Below, piece after piece: positions 49,311 to 60,369 of a stretch of DNA of 64,000 nt (positions within the stretch are counted from its first letter, which is position 1; each line of letters starts with the position of its first letter). Source of the DNA: Welwitschia mirabilis (taxonomy: Eukaryota > Gnetophyta > Gnetopsida > Welwitschiales); NCBI GenBank assembly GCA_051453625.1, contig JBOZIK010000001.1, positions 155,161,901-155,225,900 of the forward strand, written 5' to 3'. The notes below the pieces were generated by a model, which saw only the letters and a list, made by a program, of their open reading frames with translations, did no database searches and had not been told where the DNA came from. Both the position numbers and the translations under genes were made by a program.

Positions 49311-50059
49311 TAGAGCCCAAACCTATTTCATGCTTGGTTATTCTGAAGAGAACAAAACCTACTAAGTATGGGACTTAACTTGTAGGAGACTCAATTTTAT
49401 CTCACAAAACAACAAAAATCAATAATTCTATTTTATCTACACGATTTGCTGACCTAAATTCAATGAATGGAGATTCAACAAAATTTCTTGATGAGCCTGC
49501 AAATTAAATTCAGATGAACTAGATTCTAAATTCTTGATATTAGAACCTCAAATCATTAAAATAATGAATCACACTGATGGTGAAGAGTAAATTGTTGTCA
49601 TCGTATAAGAATGTGATGAAAAGAACCCTATTTCAAACAAGGAAACAAAATGCTATATTGAGTAAGATAACTTTATGATCCATTGCACAAACATAAGAGA
49701 AGTCTCATAGAAGAAAATCTAAATTGAATCACAGAAAGTGATCAAGCATTTATTTCTAATGTCAATGAAATGAGTGACAAAGAGCCAACAAGTGTAGAAG
49801 AAGCTCTTAGAAATATAAATTAGAAAATGGCAAGGTAGGAGAAGTATGATATGCTCATGATGGATTAAACTAAAGAACTCATGAAGCAATGAAGAAGCCG
49901 ATTGATACAAAATAGGCGCTTTCTATCAATTCATTATCAAGAGTTTTTCTTAGAAAGAAGGAATTGATTACAACAGATCATTTTCATTCATAACAAAGGT
50001 TCATACAATGAATTATTCTTTCTTTAGTAATTTAGTATAACTAGAAACCTCTCCTAGCT

Positions 50060-50330
50060 TAACATCAAATCCACATTCCTAAATGTAGGTCTGGAAGAAG
50101 AAATGTACATAACTTAATCTAAAGGCCTTAAAATCAAAGGCCATGAAACAAAAGTCTATAGACAAAGAAAATCCCTATATAACCTAAAGGAAGCCTTCCC
50201 TAGTATGGTTTGAGAAGATTAATGGATTTCTCAAGAATCTAGATTCCAAAAAATCATTTGTAGCATGAAACAAGATATTAAGGGAGCTATAGTTATCTTA
50301 GTTAAAATTTTCAAGTACCAAAACCTTGTA
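50060..50330 (+). pseudogene. Element F reverse transcriptase remnant
   Basis: NVGLEEEMYIT, a stop, SKGLKIKGHETKVYRQRKSL and YNLKEAFPSMV are read at about 50,080-50,205. This is the copia RT segment with the G-x-L-x-EE-VYM, GF, KV-x-L-K-x-LYGLKQ-P motif series. The YVDD catalytic box was not found downstream, where frames are broken. A frame at 50,437-50,704 on both strands is not a gene. Confidence 0.75.
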
Positions 50331-50699
50331 TCTCTTAAGTGTGTTTAGGCTTTTAAATCTCAAAAATTAATGAAACACTAAAAATATTTCAACACAAATA
50401 TGTTAATGAAATATTTGATAAACAATAATTAAGCAACTATCGACAATGAAAAAATACCATGAAGCTAGGTATGAAGATAAAGATTAACGAAATAGCAAAA
50501 AAAATTAAGAGCATGAAGTACAAAAAGCTAATAGGTAAGATAACATATCTAATAAATAGAAGTTCAAATATCAAATTTTCTATCAATAAACTCACCATAG
50601 TTATGCATTCTCCAAATGAAACACACATGAGATTGGTGATCAATATATTGAAGTGCTTAGCCAGAATAATGGACAACAACCTAATCTTCATAAAGGTAA

Positions 50700-51150
50700 C
50701 ATAGATTTAGATTGGAGTAATGCTCAAGATGGATAACCACAACTTATCTCGTTACACTTAATGGAAACACTACTGCATAGTTAAGCTAGAAACAAAGACA
50801 ATTACACTTTCCTTCACTAAAGTAGAAGTGGCAACTCTATATTATGAATTAACATGGATCCATCAAATCCTACACAGTCTTGGCAAAGAAGTATGAACTC
50901 TTAGTGTCATCCTTTGTGATAATTAACGTAAAATCAAGTAATGAAGAACCCTATATTTCACAAAAGGATGAACAATGTCAAAGTCAAATTCCACTACATT
51001 AGGGTGTTAAACTTAAAAGGGTCCATCTAGCCAAGCTACATTAATACCTAGTGGAAAATAGCAGATGGACTCCCAAAGAAATTGGAGAAAGCAAATTTCA
51101 TTACTTTGTGGAAGCTCTACAAATCAAAGATAAACACCTAGAAGTTTGAG
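50700..51150 (+). pseudogene. Element F RNase H remnant
   Basis: DLDWSNAQDG near 50,710-50,740 matches the DADWAGD start of copia RNase H. KLETKTITLSFTKVEVATLY and YELTWIHQILHSLGKEV follow at about 50,785-50,895. NPIFHKRMNNVKVKFHYIRV and the end ADGLPKKLEKANFITLWKL are read at about 50,946-51,117. All blocks occur in the right order but in different frames. Confidence 0.82.
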
Positions 51151-51156
51151 AAAAAG

Positions 51157-51531
51157 TGTTAGACAAAACACTTTATCAATGAAACACAATAAATAATATG
51201 TTTCATATTTCTTAGATAAATGTGTTTCGTTATGACAAAATAAACAACTACTCTTTATTTATTTAAAAAATTAGTTAATTACTCTAAGCAAAGCATCACA
51301 ACTATTCAAAGCCACTTCATGAAGAGTCATGTCTTTTTGTACAATTTATAAACTATACTATGCCACATGAAAGATGTGCAATTGAGTTGTAAATCATTTA
51401 TCCCTAATTTATTCAAAGTTGGCATTATATAGGGATTATTTCATTTAATTATATTTTTCATGTTTTTTTGTTCTCATTTTGTGTTTCATTAAGTTTTTCT
51501 ATTTCTTTTTCTTCTGCACAAACTCTCAATA
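51157..51531 (+). repeat. Element F right LTR (375 bp)
   Basis: Starts TGTTAGACAAAACAC after a purine run GAGAAAAAG (polypurine-like) and ends CTCTCAATA. Pairs with 46,856-47,212 with clear but incomplete identity, so the insertion is old. Confidence 0.92.
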
Positions 51532-51990
51532 GCTTGGGCTTATAGAACAACTTGGTGTAATTCTCTTGACTTTCCTCCTTATGAATTGGTTATAGTAGAA
51601 ATTGTATCCTTTTAGATAATATTACTTTTCACTCTTTCAAGACTTATCATACTTTGAATTTGGCAAATCAAAAATCTAATCTTAATGAATGCCTCCTCTA
51701 GACTCAACATCTTGATGAAAAAACATTTCAAATTATTACATAATAATTCATAACCCACACCTAAGCCAAATTCTATCATGATAAACATATCCCATATAAA
51801 TATCTTAAGCTTGACCAATTGGTGCTATCGTTTTATGCATAAGCCAGAATGATTCTTGTATCTAGATGGTTAAAGACCTTTTTGCATTGTAAAAATCTAT
51901 CCAACTGGGTTAATTTTCATGCAAGATATTAAAACCATAGAAACCATTAATGTTAATCAGCAACATTTAAAAGCCTTTTTTAGGAACGAC
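51532..51990 (+). pseudogene. Element E integrase, second part
   Basis: AWAYRTTWCNSLDFPPYELV resumes at 51,531-51,590 exactly where the first part stopped at 46,855. After broken frames the C-terminal end FALKIYPTGLIFMQDIKTIE and TINVNQQHLKAFF is read at about 51,878-51,980, which is the end of the Athila-like integrase. This proves F lies inside E. Confidence 0.87.
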
Positions 51991-52009
51991 CTATAAGCAA
52001 GATTCTAAT

Positions 52010-52810
52010 CTAGTGAAAGAACTGCACCTAATTGACCCCCTCGTAAGAGGAGGGACACTCTGGAATTTCATAAATCTTTTTCGTATTAACAATAGAAAAG
52101 GAACCCAACTTAGATTTGTGTCATGCTTTGTGGGGAAATTTCAATTAGCCAAGGCACTCCTTCACAACCTGGCTGCTTTTTCACAACAGACTGATGACCA
52201 AGGACAACCTTCAGAAGCTGGGCATCAATACAAATCTTGTCTGCATTCTATATGGCTCTGCTAATGAAAACAGGAGAATCTCTTTTTCGCATGCCCATTC
52301 TCTAAATAGGTGTGGAATAAGACATCACAATTTCTAATGTTTATATCTCTTTTTTCGTGGATAGAGATGATTTGCTGGGTGGAAAAGGAGCTAAAAGCTA
52401 GATCAGTAAGAATTCGCATGATAAGGGCAGCCTTTACTTCAACTGTGTACAGCATATGGGAGCAAAGAAATGATCCAGTCTTCAGAAAATCCTACCAAAT
52501 TTGCAGAACTTCTTCCAACAGATCAAGTTCAACCTTCAAGTTAAGCTTGCAGGAAGTAGAATCATCAAAGACTCTCCTTCAAATAGGAAATGGTGCTCTA
52601 CTTTTGTAGTCTGTACTCCCAAGAGGAGCTCCATAGTTTTCTTGCTCTGTTTTTGGTCTGATTTTCAGTGTTGTTCTATGATTTAGAAGGCTAGAACAAA
52701 GGAAAAGGAAGTTTCTTGAACCAGACATCATCCCTTGGGCCTTCACGGTTTTGTTATGTGTCTGAATCTTAATTCTCTCATGTTAATGAAATCTCTAATT
52801 CTTTGCCAAA
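52010..52810 (+). mobile_element. Element G: LINE (L1-type) 3' end inserted in E
   Basis: The plus strand shows, with frame changes, CHALWGNF, HNRLMTKDNLQKLGINTNLV, CILYGSANENR, HAHSLNRCG-/VWNKTSQFLMF and RIRMIRAAFTSTVYSIWEQR then NDPVFRKSYQ. This is the reverse-transcriptase-like zinc-binding (zf-RVT) end of plant L1-type LINEs with an Arg/Trp-rich tail. It lacks the EN and RT domains, as in a 5'-truncated insertion. A 3' untranslated stretch continues to the gap at 52,811. Composition is less AT-rich than element E, so it is a younger insertion. Confidence 0.85.
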
Positions 52811-53738
52811 NNNNNNNNNNNNNNNNNNNNNNNNNNNNNNNNNNNNNNNNNNNNNNNNNNNNNNNNNNNNNNNNNNNNNNNNNNNNNNNNNNNNNNNNNN
52901 NNNNNNNNNNNNNNNNNNNNNNNNNNNNNNNNNNNNNNNNNNNNNNNNNNNNNNNNNNNNNNNNNNNNNNNNNNNNNNNNNNNNNNNNNNNNNNNNNNNN
53001 NNNNNNNNNNNNNNNNNNNNNNNNNNNNNNNNNNNNNNNNNNNNNNNNNNNNNNNNNNNNNNNNNNNNNNNNNNNNNNNNNNNNNNNNNNNNNNNNNNNN
53101 NNNNNNNNNNNNNNNNNNNNNNNNNNNNNNNNNNNNNNNNNNNNNNNNNNNNNNNNNNNNNNNNNNNNNNNNNNNNNNNNNNNNNNNNNNNNNNNNNNNN
53201 NNNNNNNNNNNNNNNNNNNNNNNNNNNNNNNNNNNNNNNNNNNNNNNNNNNNNNNNNNNNNNNNNNNNNNNNNNNNNNNNNNNNNNNNNNNNNNNNNNNN
53301 NNNNNNNNNNNNNNNNNNNNNNNNNNNNNNNNNNNNNNNNNNNNNNNNNNNNNNNNNNNNNNNNNNNNNNNNNNNNNNNNNNNNNNNNNNNNNNNNNNNN
53401 NNNNNNNNNNNNNNNNNNNNNNNNNNNNNNNNNNNNNNNNNNNNNNNNNNNNNNNNNNNNNNNNNNNNNNNNNNNNNNNNNNNNNNNNNNNNNNNNNNNN
53501 NNNNNNNNNNNNNNNNNNNNNNNNNNNNNNNNNNNNNNNNNNNNNNNNNNNNNNNNNNNNNNNNNNNNNNNNNNNNNNNNNNNNNNNNNNNNNNNNNNNN
53601 NNNNNNNNNNNNNNNNNNNNNNNNNNNNNNNNNNNNNNNNNNNNNNNNNNNNNNNNNNNNNNNNNNNNNNNNNNNNNNNNNNNNNNNNNNNNNNNNNNNN
53701 NNNNNNNNNNNNNNNNNNNNNNNNNNNNNNNNNNNNNN
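52811..53738. other. Assembly gap (928 N)
   Basis: 928 unknown bases between the LINE 3' region and the next E sequence. The LINE poly(A) tail and any target-site duplication may be hidden here. Confidence 0.95.
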
Positions 53739-56519
53739 ACTTGATAATAGGGACCAAAGATTATCCCATTCCTCGTTTTAGTTGACTAATATTTAAAGAA
53801 GTTTTGAAAGTATTTGAAAAACAAATTAAAAAAAAAAACGAACGTGGGAAGAAAAGTGAGAGGGGAACGATTAAGAGATGAACAACAAACTGGAAGGTGT
53901 CTTTGAAAGTTATGCTACTTATGGTATAGCCTTCGAAGCATCAAAAGGTGTGTCTTAGGCTATGCCCATATCTTAGGAATTCCATGTTGATGTGAGTAAA
54001 TTCTTAACATATGGATTTCTAACTTATGCCTCTTATGGATTATATGGTTTGAAGTTAACTCCTTTTAAAGGAATTCTAGCATAGATGGCTAAGGTGTGTC
54101 ATTTGCTAGTGACATAGCAATCAGTTTGGACCTTGCCTTGGGCTAGGAAACATTCCAATGTAACACACTCGAGCACTCGAGCTTGAAATGTTGCTTGACA
54201 TTAACAAATATCTCACCTTCCTTAAGAGCAAACAACTAATTCAATGAATAGATAAAACCTCATGAGGTTGATAGTGGTGTGATTGGTGTTTAGTTCATAT
54301 TCTTTGAAAATTGCCAAGAGCAGTGTAGATTGTTATCTTGAAAAGATGGTAATCTTTCCTCAATTTTTGAAATCTCTAATTTCTCTTCCTTCCTATTGTC
54401 TGTATCATGATTAGGCATACCTCGTTACAATATTACTAGTTAGTTCTTTCTCTACTTTGATGGACTGATTTTTAAGGAAACCTTATAACTTAATTAAAAT
54501 TTCCATTGAATACCTTATGCCTCGTATTGCAATTCTCTTTCTCAAAGGAACACAAATTTTTTATCAAAAATTTGATTTGCTCAAATTCATTTATTTCGCT
54601 AATTCCTATCACTAAGTCATGCAAGTAGCAATGCTACTATAGGAACATCACTGCTGCATGAGTCACCTCGTAACTTAAGTCACAATAACACTCTACAGAT
54701 GTTACCCTCATTACATACGATCATCCATTGATGGCCTAATGACTAATGAATTAATACTTGACAGTTGCGCCACGATGACCTAGCCATCCATTGCAATTGC
54801 TTTCAAACCAACCATTTTCTTAATTCCTCAATGCTATTATCATGATTTCTCTTAGGTAACAACTATCTTCAACCTTTTCACATGCATTTGAACATTATTT
54901 CATGATCTAGCCACAAAATCGATANNNNNNNNNNCCATGCAGCTAGTGTCATCACAAACATGTGGAATAACATTGTGGATTATCAGATTAATTGATTGAT
55001 TGATTAAAGACTAACCATATATACAAGTCATTGTCTAAAATAACCCCTTATAGTGGTGAAGACATAAAACATCTAACTAAAAGGCATAGCATCTCATCAG
55101 AACCCTATAGAGAATGTCACTTGAGCAAGTCATCAGAACCCAACACTAAGATGTGGCATCGATTGAACTATAAGCTACCCAATATCTAGTAGCCAGGAAG
55201 AAGTTCATATGCTTACACAATAGCTAGGTTTGATATGCAACCAAGGAGATGGGGCTCGAAAGCATGTGGAGGTGGAGTAGCAAACTAGCATGTTCTAGTC
55301 AATATGAACTATAGATAGCTATGATTAATTGTGGCCTCAATGTGGTTGACCCCAATGTTTTAAAAATCCCAATGAACCCCTAGCATATGTTGGAGGGCTC
55401 GATTACCTGCATGTGGGGAAGGGAGGTATTGGTTATGCTACCATCGTACAGTGCAACCATGATAACAACAAGCGCTATGTTGGAACTAGTTAATCGCGAC
55501 ATCACTCAAAGCAATTCTCAAGATCCAACAACTAACCTAGTAGACGGGATTGCCAAGAAGGTTATTGTACTGGACTTGTTAATTGAGTAGTGATGCGATG
55601 GTGGTGGATTAAGGTGGATCAGGTCTATCACATATGCCTAAAGCCTTGATGGCTACATGCTTAGCTTTTCCCTTGTCTTGTCAGTCTTCTAACCAAGCTT
55701 CTTACCATCTTAGTTAGAATTCTTTGATTTTTCTTATAATTAAGTTTCTTACCTTCTCGGTTAAAATTCTTTGATTTTCTTACACTTAGGGTTTTTGTGT
55801 AATTTGTTTTCCATTTTAAATAAGACTTCTCCCACTTCTTTATGGATAAAGTATGTTTTGCTTATTTAGACTAAAATGTTGAAATGCTCTTATTTGAACT
55901 TGTCACATCAATCAAAAACTTGATTTTGTTTCCTTTTACAAAAGTTATGTAGAGATTTAAAGCTATTTAATTTTAAAAACATAATGAAAAATACGTGTGC
56001 CTAGTGTCGTCTCGTCTACTCACATGTATTTCCTAAGACCAAACTATTGTTTTGTATTTGGACATCATTAAAGGAACTACTAGTATAAAAGGGAATTTTG
56101 AATGATGAGTTTTGTCCACGAAGCCTTGCATTAATATTCAATATAACTATTTCCATCATTTGATAGCAATGAACTGCTAGAAAAGCCTACAAACACTTTC
56201 CACAAATGCACTTTCATAATTGTAAATATATATTTCCTTGTTCTTATATGAGAGTGGAAATATTTTTCTACAGAACATTAACTAGCAATTTTGCAAGAGA
56301 TGGTAAATAACCTATTTGTAGTCAGACATTTCGTAACCTTTACAAGTTGAAATAAGGTCTCCTTAAAAAGTTTTGAAATAATGGGTTGCTTGCTTAGGGC
56401 AACAATTGAAACTACTATCAATTGCTTTCTATTAGGTGTACTTTATCCAGTTGTGAGTATTGGTTGTAATGTACAGTATTGTTCATATAGGTGGCATCTT
56501 AAAGGGAATAGTCTCTTTG
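53739..56519 (+). other. Element E 3' internal region, unassigned
   Basis: No recognised domain. A 10-N gap lies at 54,925-54,934. The base composition is slightly richer in GC than elsewhere, and a plus-strand frame at 55,387-55,590 is open for 67 codons, but nothing supports a gene. The self-complementary CTCGAGCACTCGAG at about 54,169-54,182 is the only distinct small motif. Confidence 0.45.
54925..54934. other. Assembly gap (10 N)
   Basis: Ten unknown bases in the 3' region of element E. Confidence 0.95.
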
Positions 56520-57960
56520 TAGTGGCTTCATCTTCCTAGTCTCTAAAAAGAGGGAGGAAAGCATCACACCCATCCACAACAATTACACATGAGGAAAATA
56601 ATGATTGTGTTCTAGAAAAGTAGCCTCAACATACTAAACAAATGGATGAAATCATACAAAGGAAGAGATCTAGTAGATCGCCATTAGAAAAGCTCAATTC
56701 TTTGTTCAAAACTTATTTGAGCAGGTCCTAAAAGAAATTGACAATCCTATGCTGGATAGAATCAATGAATTGGATAAAGGTAGATTATTTCTGTTGAAAG
56801 AAAATTCTATGATAAGGAAATCAGATAATTTTTCTTAAATATTGGCAAAATTAGAGAAAATGAAACTCTTTGATATCAATGATTTCTAGAGTGAGGATAA
56901 AACTTAAGAATGCATACTATGGCCAAAAGATTGGGGATGTTCAGCAAAAGAAGAAATTTCCTTGGGGATGTTTGGCAAAAGAAGAAATTTTTTTCTGTTG
57001 ATAGGCAGATTCATTGAGTGGAAGAGGCCATGACAACCCTTCTCATTACTTATGCTACAATTCAAGCTATGCATTCTAACAAAGGGACAAGAAGTGGTGA
57101 CTAAGGCCATTTAGGCAAACATTATCTCACCTTCCCATGGCAGTCACTTGATGGTTCTTGCTTTAATGATCCTGGCTGCCATCAAAGGGACAGACTACAA
57201 CTATTCTGCCTTCATTTGGACAGGATCATAGAGTTCACCAAGAAAGGTAAACCAGCTTGTCTTCCTTATCATTGTCTCAATAACCAGCTCACTTAATGGC
57301 TTGTTCCTTCTCTTGAGGATGTGGGCTTCATAGCTTCACCAGTAGTTACCCTCATGACCATAATGAAGATAGGTATAGGCTTTTAAAAACCAAAAAATAA
57401 AGATAGAAAAAGGATTAGACCTGAGCTACCTCTTACCTCCACTTCTACTTCAACCTCCTCCACTGTAGCTTCCACGTCTATTCCTATTCTAGTCATGCAT
57501 CTTGAGGATTTAAAAATCTCATTGGCCTAGATGAATGCTCTAGAATAGGACATAAACAACATGAAAAAGACCTTTGACCTTAAAATGACCACTTTGAATA
57601 ACAAAATCACAGATATCAAGACAGATGTCAGATGCATGGATATGTTCCAGAAAGGCTGGTACAATTAGGCCATACATGCTACAAACAACAAAAAATCCAA
57701 TTGAACAATGTAAATTAGACTTCAGCAACAATAATGGAGAAACTCAACAGCCTCACCTTCAAAGTAGATGATGTGGAAAAGGATGAGAGGCTCCTGTCTG
57801 GTATCAAGAAAGAAGAATTTGCTTCCTCGTTTACTCCACTTTAGGAGCCTTCACCTCCTAAAGTTCCCCACTTCCTCCATCCCTTCTTCCTCTAGTCAAC
57901 CTTGTTGATATTACAATTGGTGGGTTGTCTGAATATAAAGCTTTTGCATTTTGCATTCTT
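56520..57960 (+). pseudogene. Element E third ORF candidate (env-like position)
   Basis: Readings on the plus strand look protein-like: KQMDEIIQRKRSSRSPLEKL near 56,640-56,700, DRIIEFTKKGKPACLPYHCL near 57,217-57,280, a PLTSTSTSTSSTVASTSIPI linker near 57,430-57,490, then a heptad-like LKMTTLNNKITDIKTDVRCM near 57,579-57,645. Athila elements carry an extra, variable ORF after pol (often called env-like), and this matches in place and in low-complexity plus coiled-coil design. No transmembrane segment was seen. The frame has stops; family assignment is only by position. Confidence 0.5.
56931..56992. repeat. 31-bp tandem duplication
   Basis: TTGGGGATGTTCAGCAAAAG (56,931) recurs as TTGGGGATGTTTGGCAAAAG (56,962), each followed by AAGAAATTT, a period of 31 bp. 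Confidence 0.9.
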
Positions 57961-58097
57961 GTAATCATGACTTGTATTGAAATAGAATTTAATGGAAATA
58001 TGAACTTTTTTATTTTTCAAATCTCTGTCAGGGGCCTTGGTTAAACGATTAATCAACCCACATTGTCAAGGTTTGATAAAGGCCTCATAAGGAGCGA

Positions 58098-58975
58098 TGA
58101 TAGATGCAAAATGAAGTCCATGAAAGGTTCTAATTGTAAAAATCTTAAGTGTGTTTATAAAGTTAACAAGTCCATATGAAAGCACATGAAAAGTGGTACA
58201 TAATAGACACAACAATGTAATAAAAACCAAGTGTTAAAATTACTGTCGTTTGGAGTCACCCATCAACTAGCAATGTCTTCATCTATCAAAGACTGAAATT
58301 GTCACTACATGCAATCACTAAGCAATGCCTTCATCTATAATCGTCACCACTTACCATCACCTCGCAATGAAGTAGCAACTATACATTTTCCTAAACTTTT
58401 TACCACTTAGAGTCACTCAATGGCACTATTTAGCAACGACTTCTACTTTTAATTCACTAAACCCCTTGCCATTTGCTATCGCCTAACAATGCAAGTAGTA
58501 ACAGTGTAGTTACATTAGCACATGGTCAACTTCTCTCTTAAGGTCCTATGGAATCCAACACTATTTAAGCAATGGGCTCCTCCTTGCAATTCTAATTGCT
58601 TAGATAATGCAACAGAATGTGTTAAAAGAGACCCTTGGGAAGGCCTTGGAGCCTGGTCCCTTGCCTTACCAAGTCAATTGAGATAACCTTGCGTCCAACT
58701 CCTCAATGTAAGTAGTGTACTTATTCAATACATTGACTTAATAATATTTTATTCCTGTTTTTCAAATTGTGCATCATATATTTTATTCCTGTTTCTTAAA
58801 TCATGCATCCTATGACATGGACAGCCAATTAGAATCCTTAAAGTGACTTGCATTGGATAATTAGATGCACTGTCATTTTCATAATTTAGTATTTTAATTT
58901 CTGTAACATCACTTTCAATTTGTTCCCTCCCAAGCCCTTTTCTCCTCTCTAACTCCTTGTCTTCACTAGTTACGA
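58098..58975 (+). repeat. Element E right LTR (~880 bp)
   Basis: Starts TGATAGATGC after ATAAGGAGCGA (a possible polypurine tract) and aligns with 39,144-39,540 and 40,840-41,010. The middle (58,500-58,800) is not present in the left copy. Ends approximately, near the TTCACTAGTTACGA phrase. Confidence 0.75.
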
Positions 58976-60369
58976 TTTTTGTTATGAAGGAAAAAAGATA
59001 TCAAATGTCTAAGATTAGGCCGTTTTCCTGATCATATGGTACATTACAAATCTCGTCCCTCTGTAGTAGGATCAGTTTAGTCAACATATATGAACCCCAA
59101 AGGTAAGACGCTCCAAAAGTAGATGAAAGTAAAAAATTGAACAGGACAAAAACTTTTAGTATACTGCTTGTCAAGGGTCAAAATGCAATTCTTTGATACC
59201 TGGTTCACTAGTGAAATATAAAGCAACCGGACAGAAAATCCTTGGCTGGCCATATACTCTGACAAAACAAAAAAAACTGCACTATTGCAATGCCGCTGTC
59301 ATTAAACTTCAATACTTCGATACTCTTTCTGATTAGTTTTATTTTCAAACTATATTATCAGTTGTTCCATCAAATGCAACTAAGTACTGGCATGGAGAAA
59401 GATTTACAAATATGTCCAATAGACATTGTAAAAAGGTTACTAAGTTACTGGCATGGAGAAAGATTTACAAATTTGTCCAATAGACATTGTAAAAAGGTAT
59501 ACTTCAAACGTATCTAACAACCACAAAATCCACAACCATTTTAAACTGCTAAAAGATATAAAGCAAAATATACTTTGTGATGTCTCTGAAACTTTACTTT
59601 CTTTACTACCACACTAATGCTAAGAAATTTCCTTAGATGCTTGAACAGTTAATACTTGAGAAATCTTCTGTTCTAAGTTTTACAAGTTTTAATCCATTGG
59701 TGTTTTCGGAGTGTTCTAATTTGACTGACTGTTATATGGACAACTGTTACCAGCACGATATGCTCAGAAGCAAAGGGAATAAGATCCATATAATCTTAGG
59801 AAAACATTCATAAATTGCTTATGTTATTAATAAGGAAAGCAACTAAGCACATAGCTACATATTTCAGTTCTCTAAATATAGTGATGATTGCATAAAAGAG
59901 AATGTTCTAAATAAGAATAGCTGGCACACTATACAAAAATTTACAAATAATGACATGCTCTCTATGTTTTTTTAATAATATAGTGGAAACATAATATTAT
60001 CCAACTATGGAAAGTTAGTCAGATGATGGATCTTGCCAACTGAATCCAGACTATCAATTCTAAAAACTGTTCACATATTAGCCTCCTTAATCAGATCTTA
60101 ATGGTGCTATAATTTTATTATGCCAAAACTGTTTACAGGGTACATGTTTCAAGCAGTGCCACTTCAATTAACAATAAAATCAAATAAGAGCCCAGATTAT
60201 AGCAACCAATTAAGTCATTAAAAATTCACATTCTCTGCATGATATTGCACTGAAAAAACAAAACTATTCTAAATAGAAAGACCAGACAATAACAAATGGA
60301 AAACTGATAATCATGTTAAACAAAGTACATTTTGTGTACATGCATAGATAATTTAATACCCAAAAATAT
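58976..60369. other. Less AT-rich spacer, possible 3' region of the minus-strand gene
   Basis: No supported gene. TTTATT at 60,114-60,119 (AATAAA on the minus strand) lies about 250 bp beyond the stop of the minus-strand exon and could be its polyadenylation signal. Frames at 59,077-59,265 and 59,290-59,517 show no domain. Confidence 0.45.
59386..59499. repeat. 61-bp tandem duplication
   Basis: ACTGGCATGGAGAAAGATTT starts at 59,386 and again at 59,447, and both copies continue through GACATTGTAAAAAGGT with one A/T change. The high identity in an otherwise decayed window indicates a recent duplication. Confidence 0.92.

Larger units (their letters stand above)
46856..51531 (+). mobile_element. 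Element F: Ty1/copia element nested in E's integrase
   Basis: LTRs of 357 and 375 bp (46,856-47,212 and 51,157-51,531), an initiator tRNA-Met primer-binding site, then gag, protease, integrase, RT and RNase H in copia order (integrase before RT). Same orientation as E. Possible 5-bp target-site duplication CTTTG (46,851-46,855) versus GCTTG (51,532-51,536), degraded. All frames are broken. Confidence 0.88.
39144..58975 (+). mobile_element. Element E: ~20-kb Athila-like gypsy with nested insertions
   Basis: Related LTRs sit at 39,144-41,010 and 58,098-58,975. Between them on the plus strand are gag (41,942-42,900), a 536-N gap, the protease end (44,006-44,215), RT (44,815-45,430), RNase H (45,590-45,970), integrase split in two (46,070-46,855 and 51,532-51,990) and a possible third ORF (56,520-57,960). 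Three other pieces lie inside it: a copia element (F), a LINE 3' end (G) and a block in the left LTR. Gaps at 43,470-44,005, 52,811-53,738 and 54,925-54,934 remain. Confidence 0.82.

Noticed and set aside
52735-53781. Open frames of over 300 codons
   Set aside because: Almost entirely N; the open frame is an artefact of the gap.
54165-54185. CTCGAGCACTCGAG as an operator or transposon end
   Set aside because: A single short self-complementary motif without a partner or gene context.
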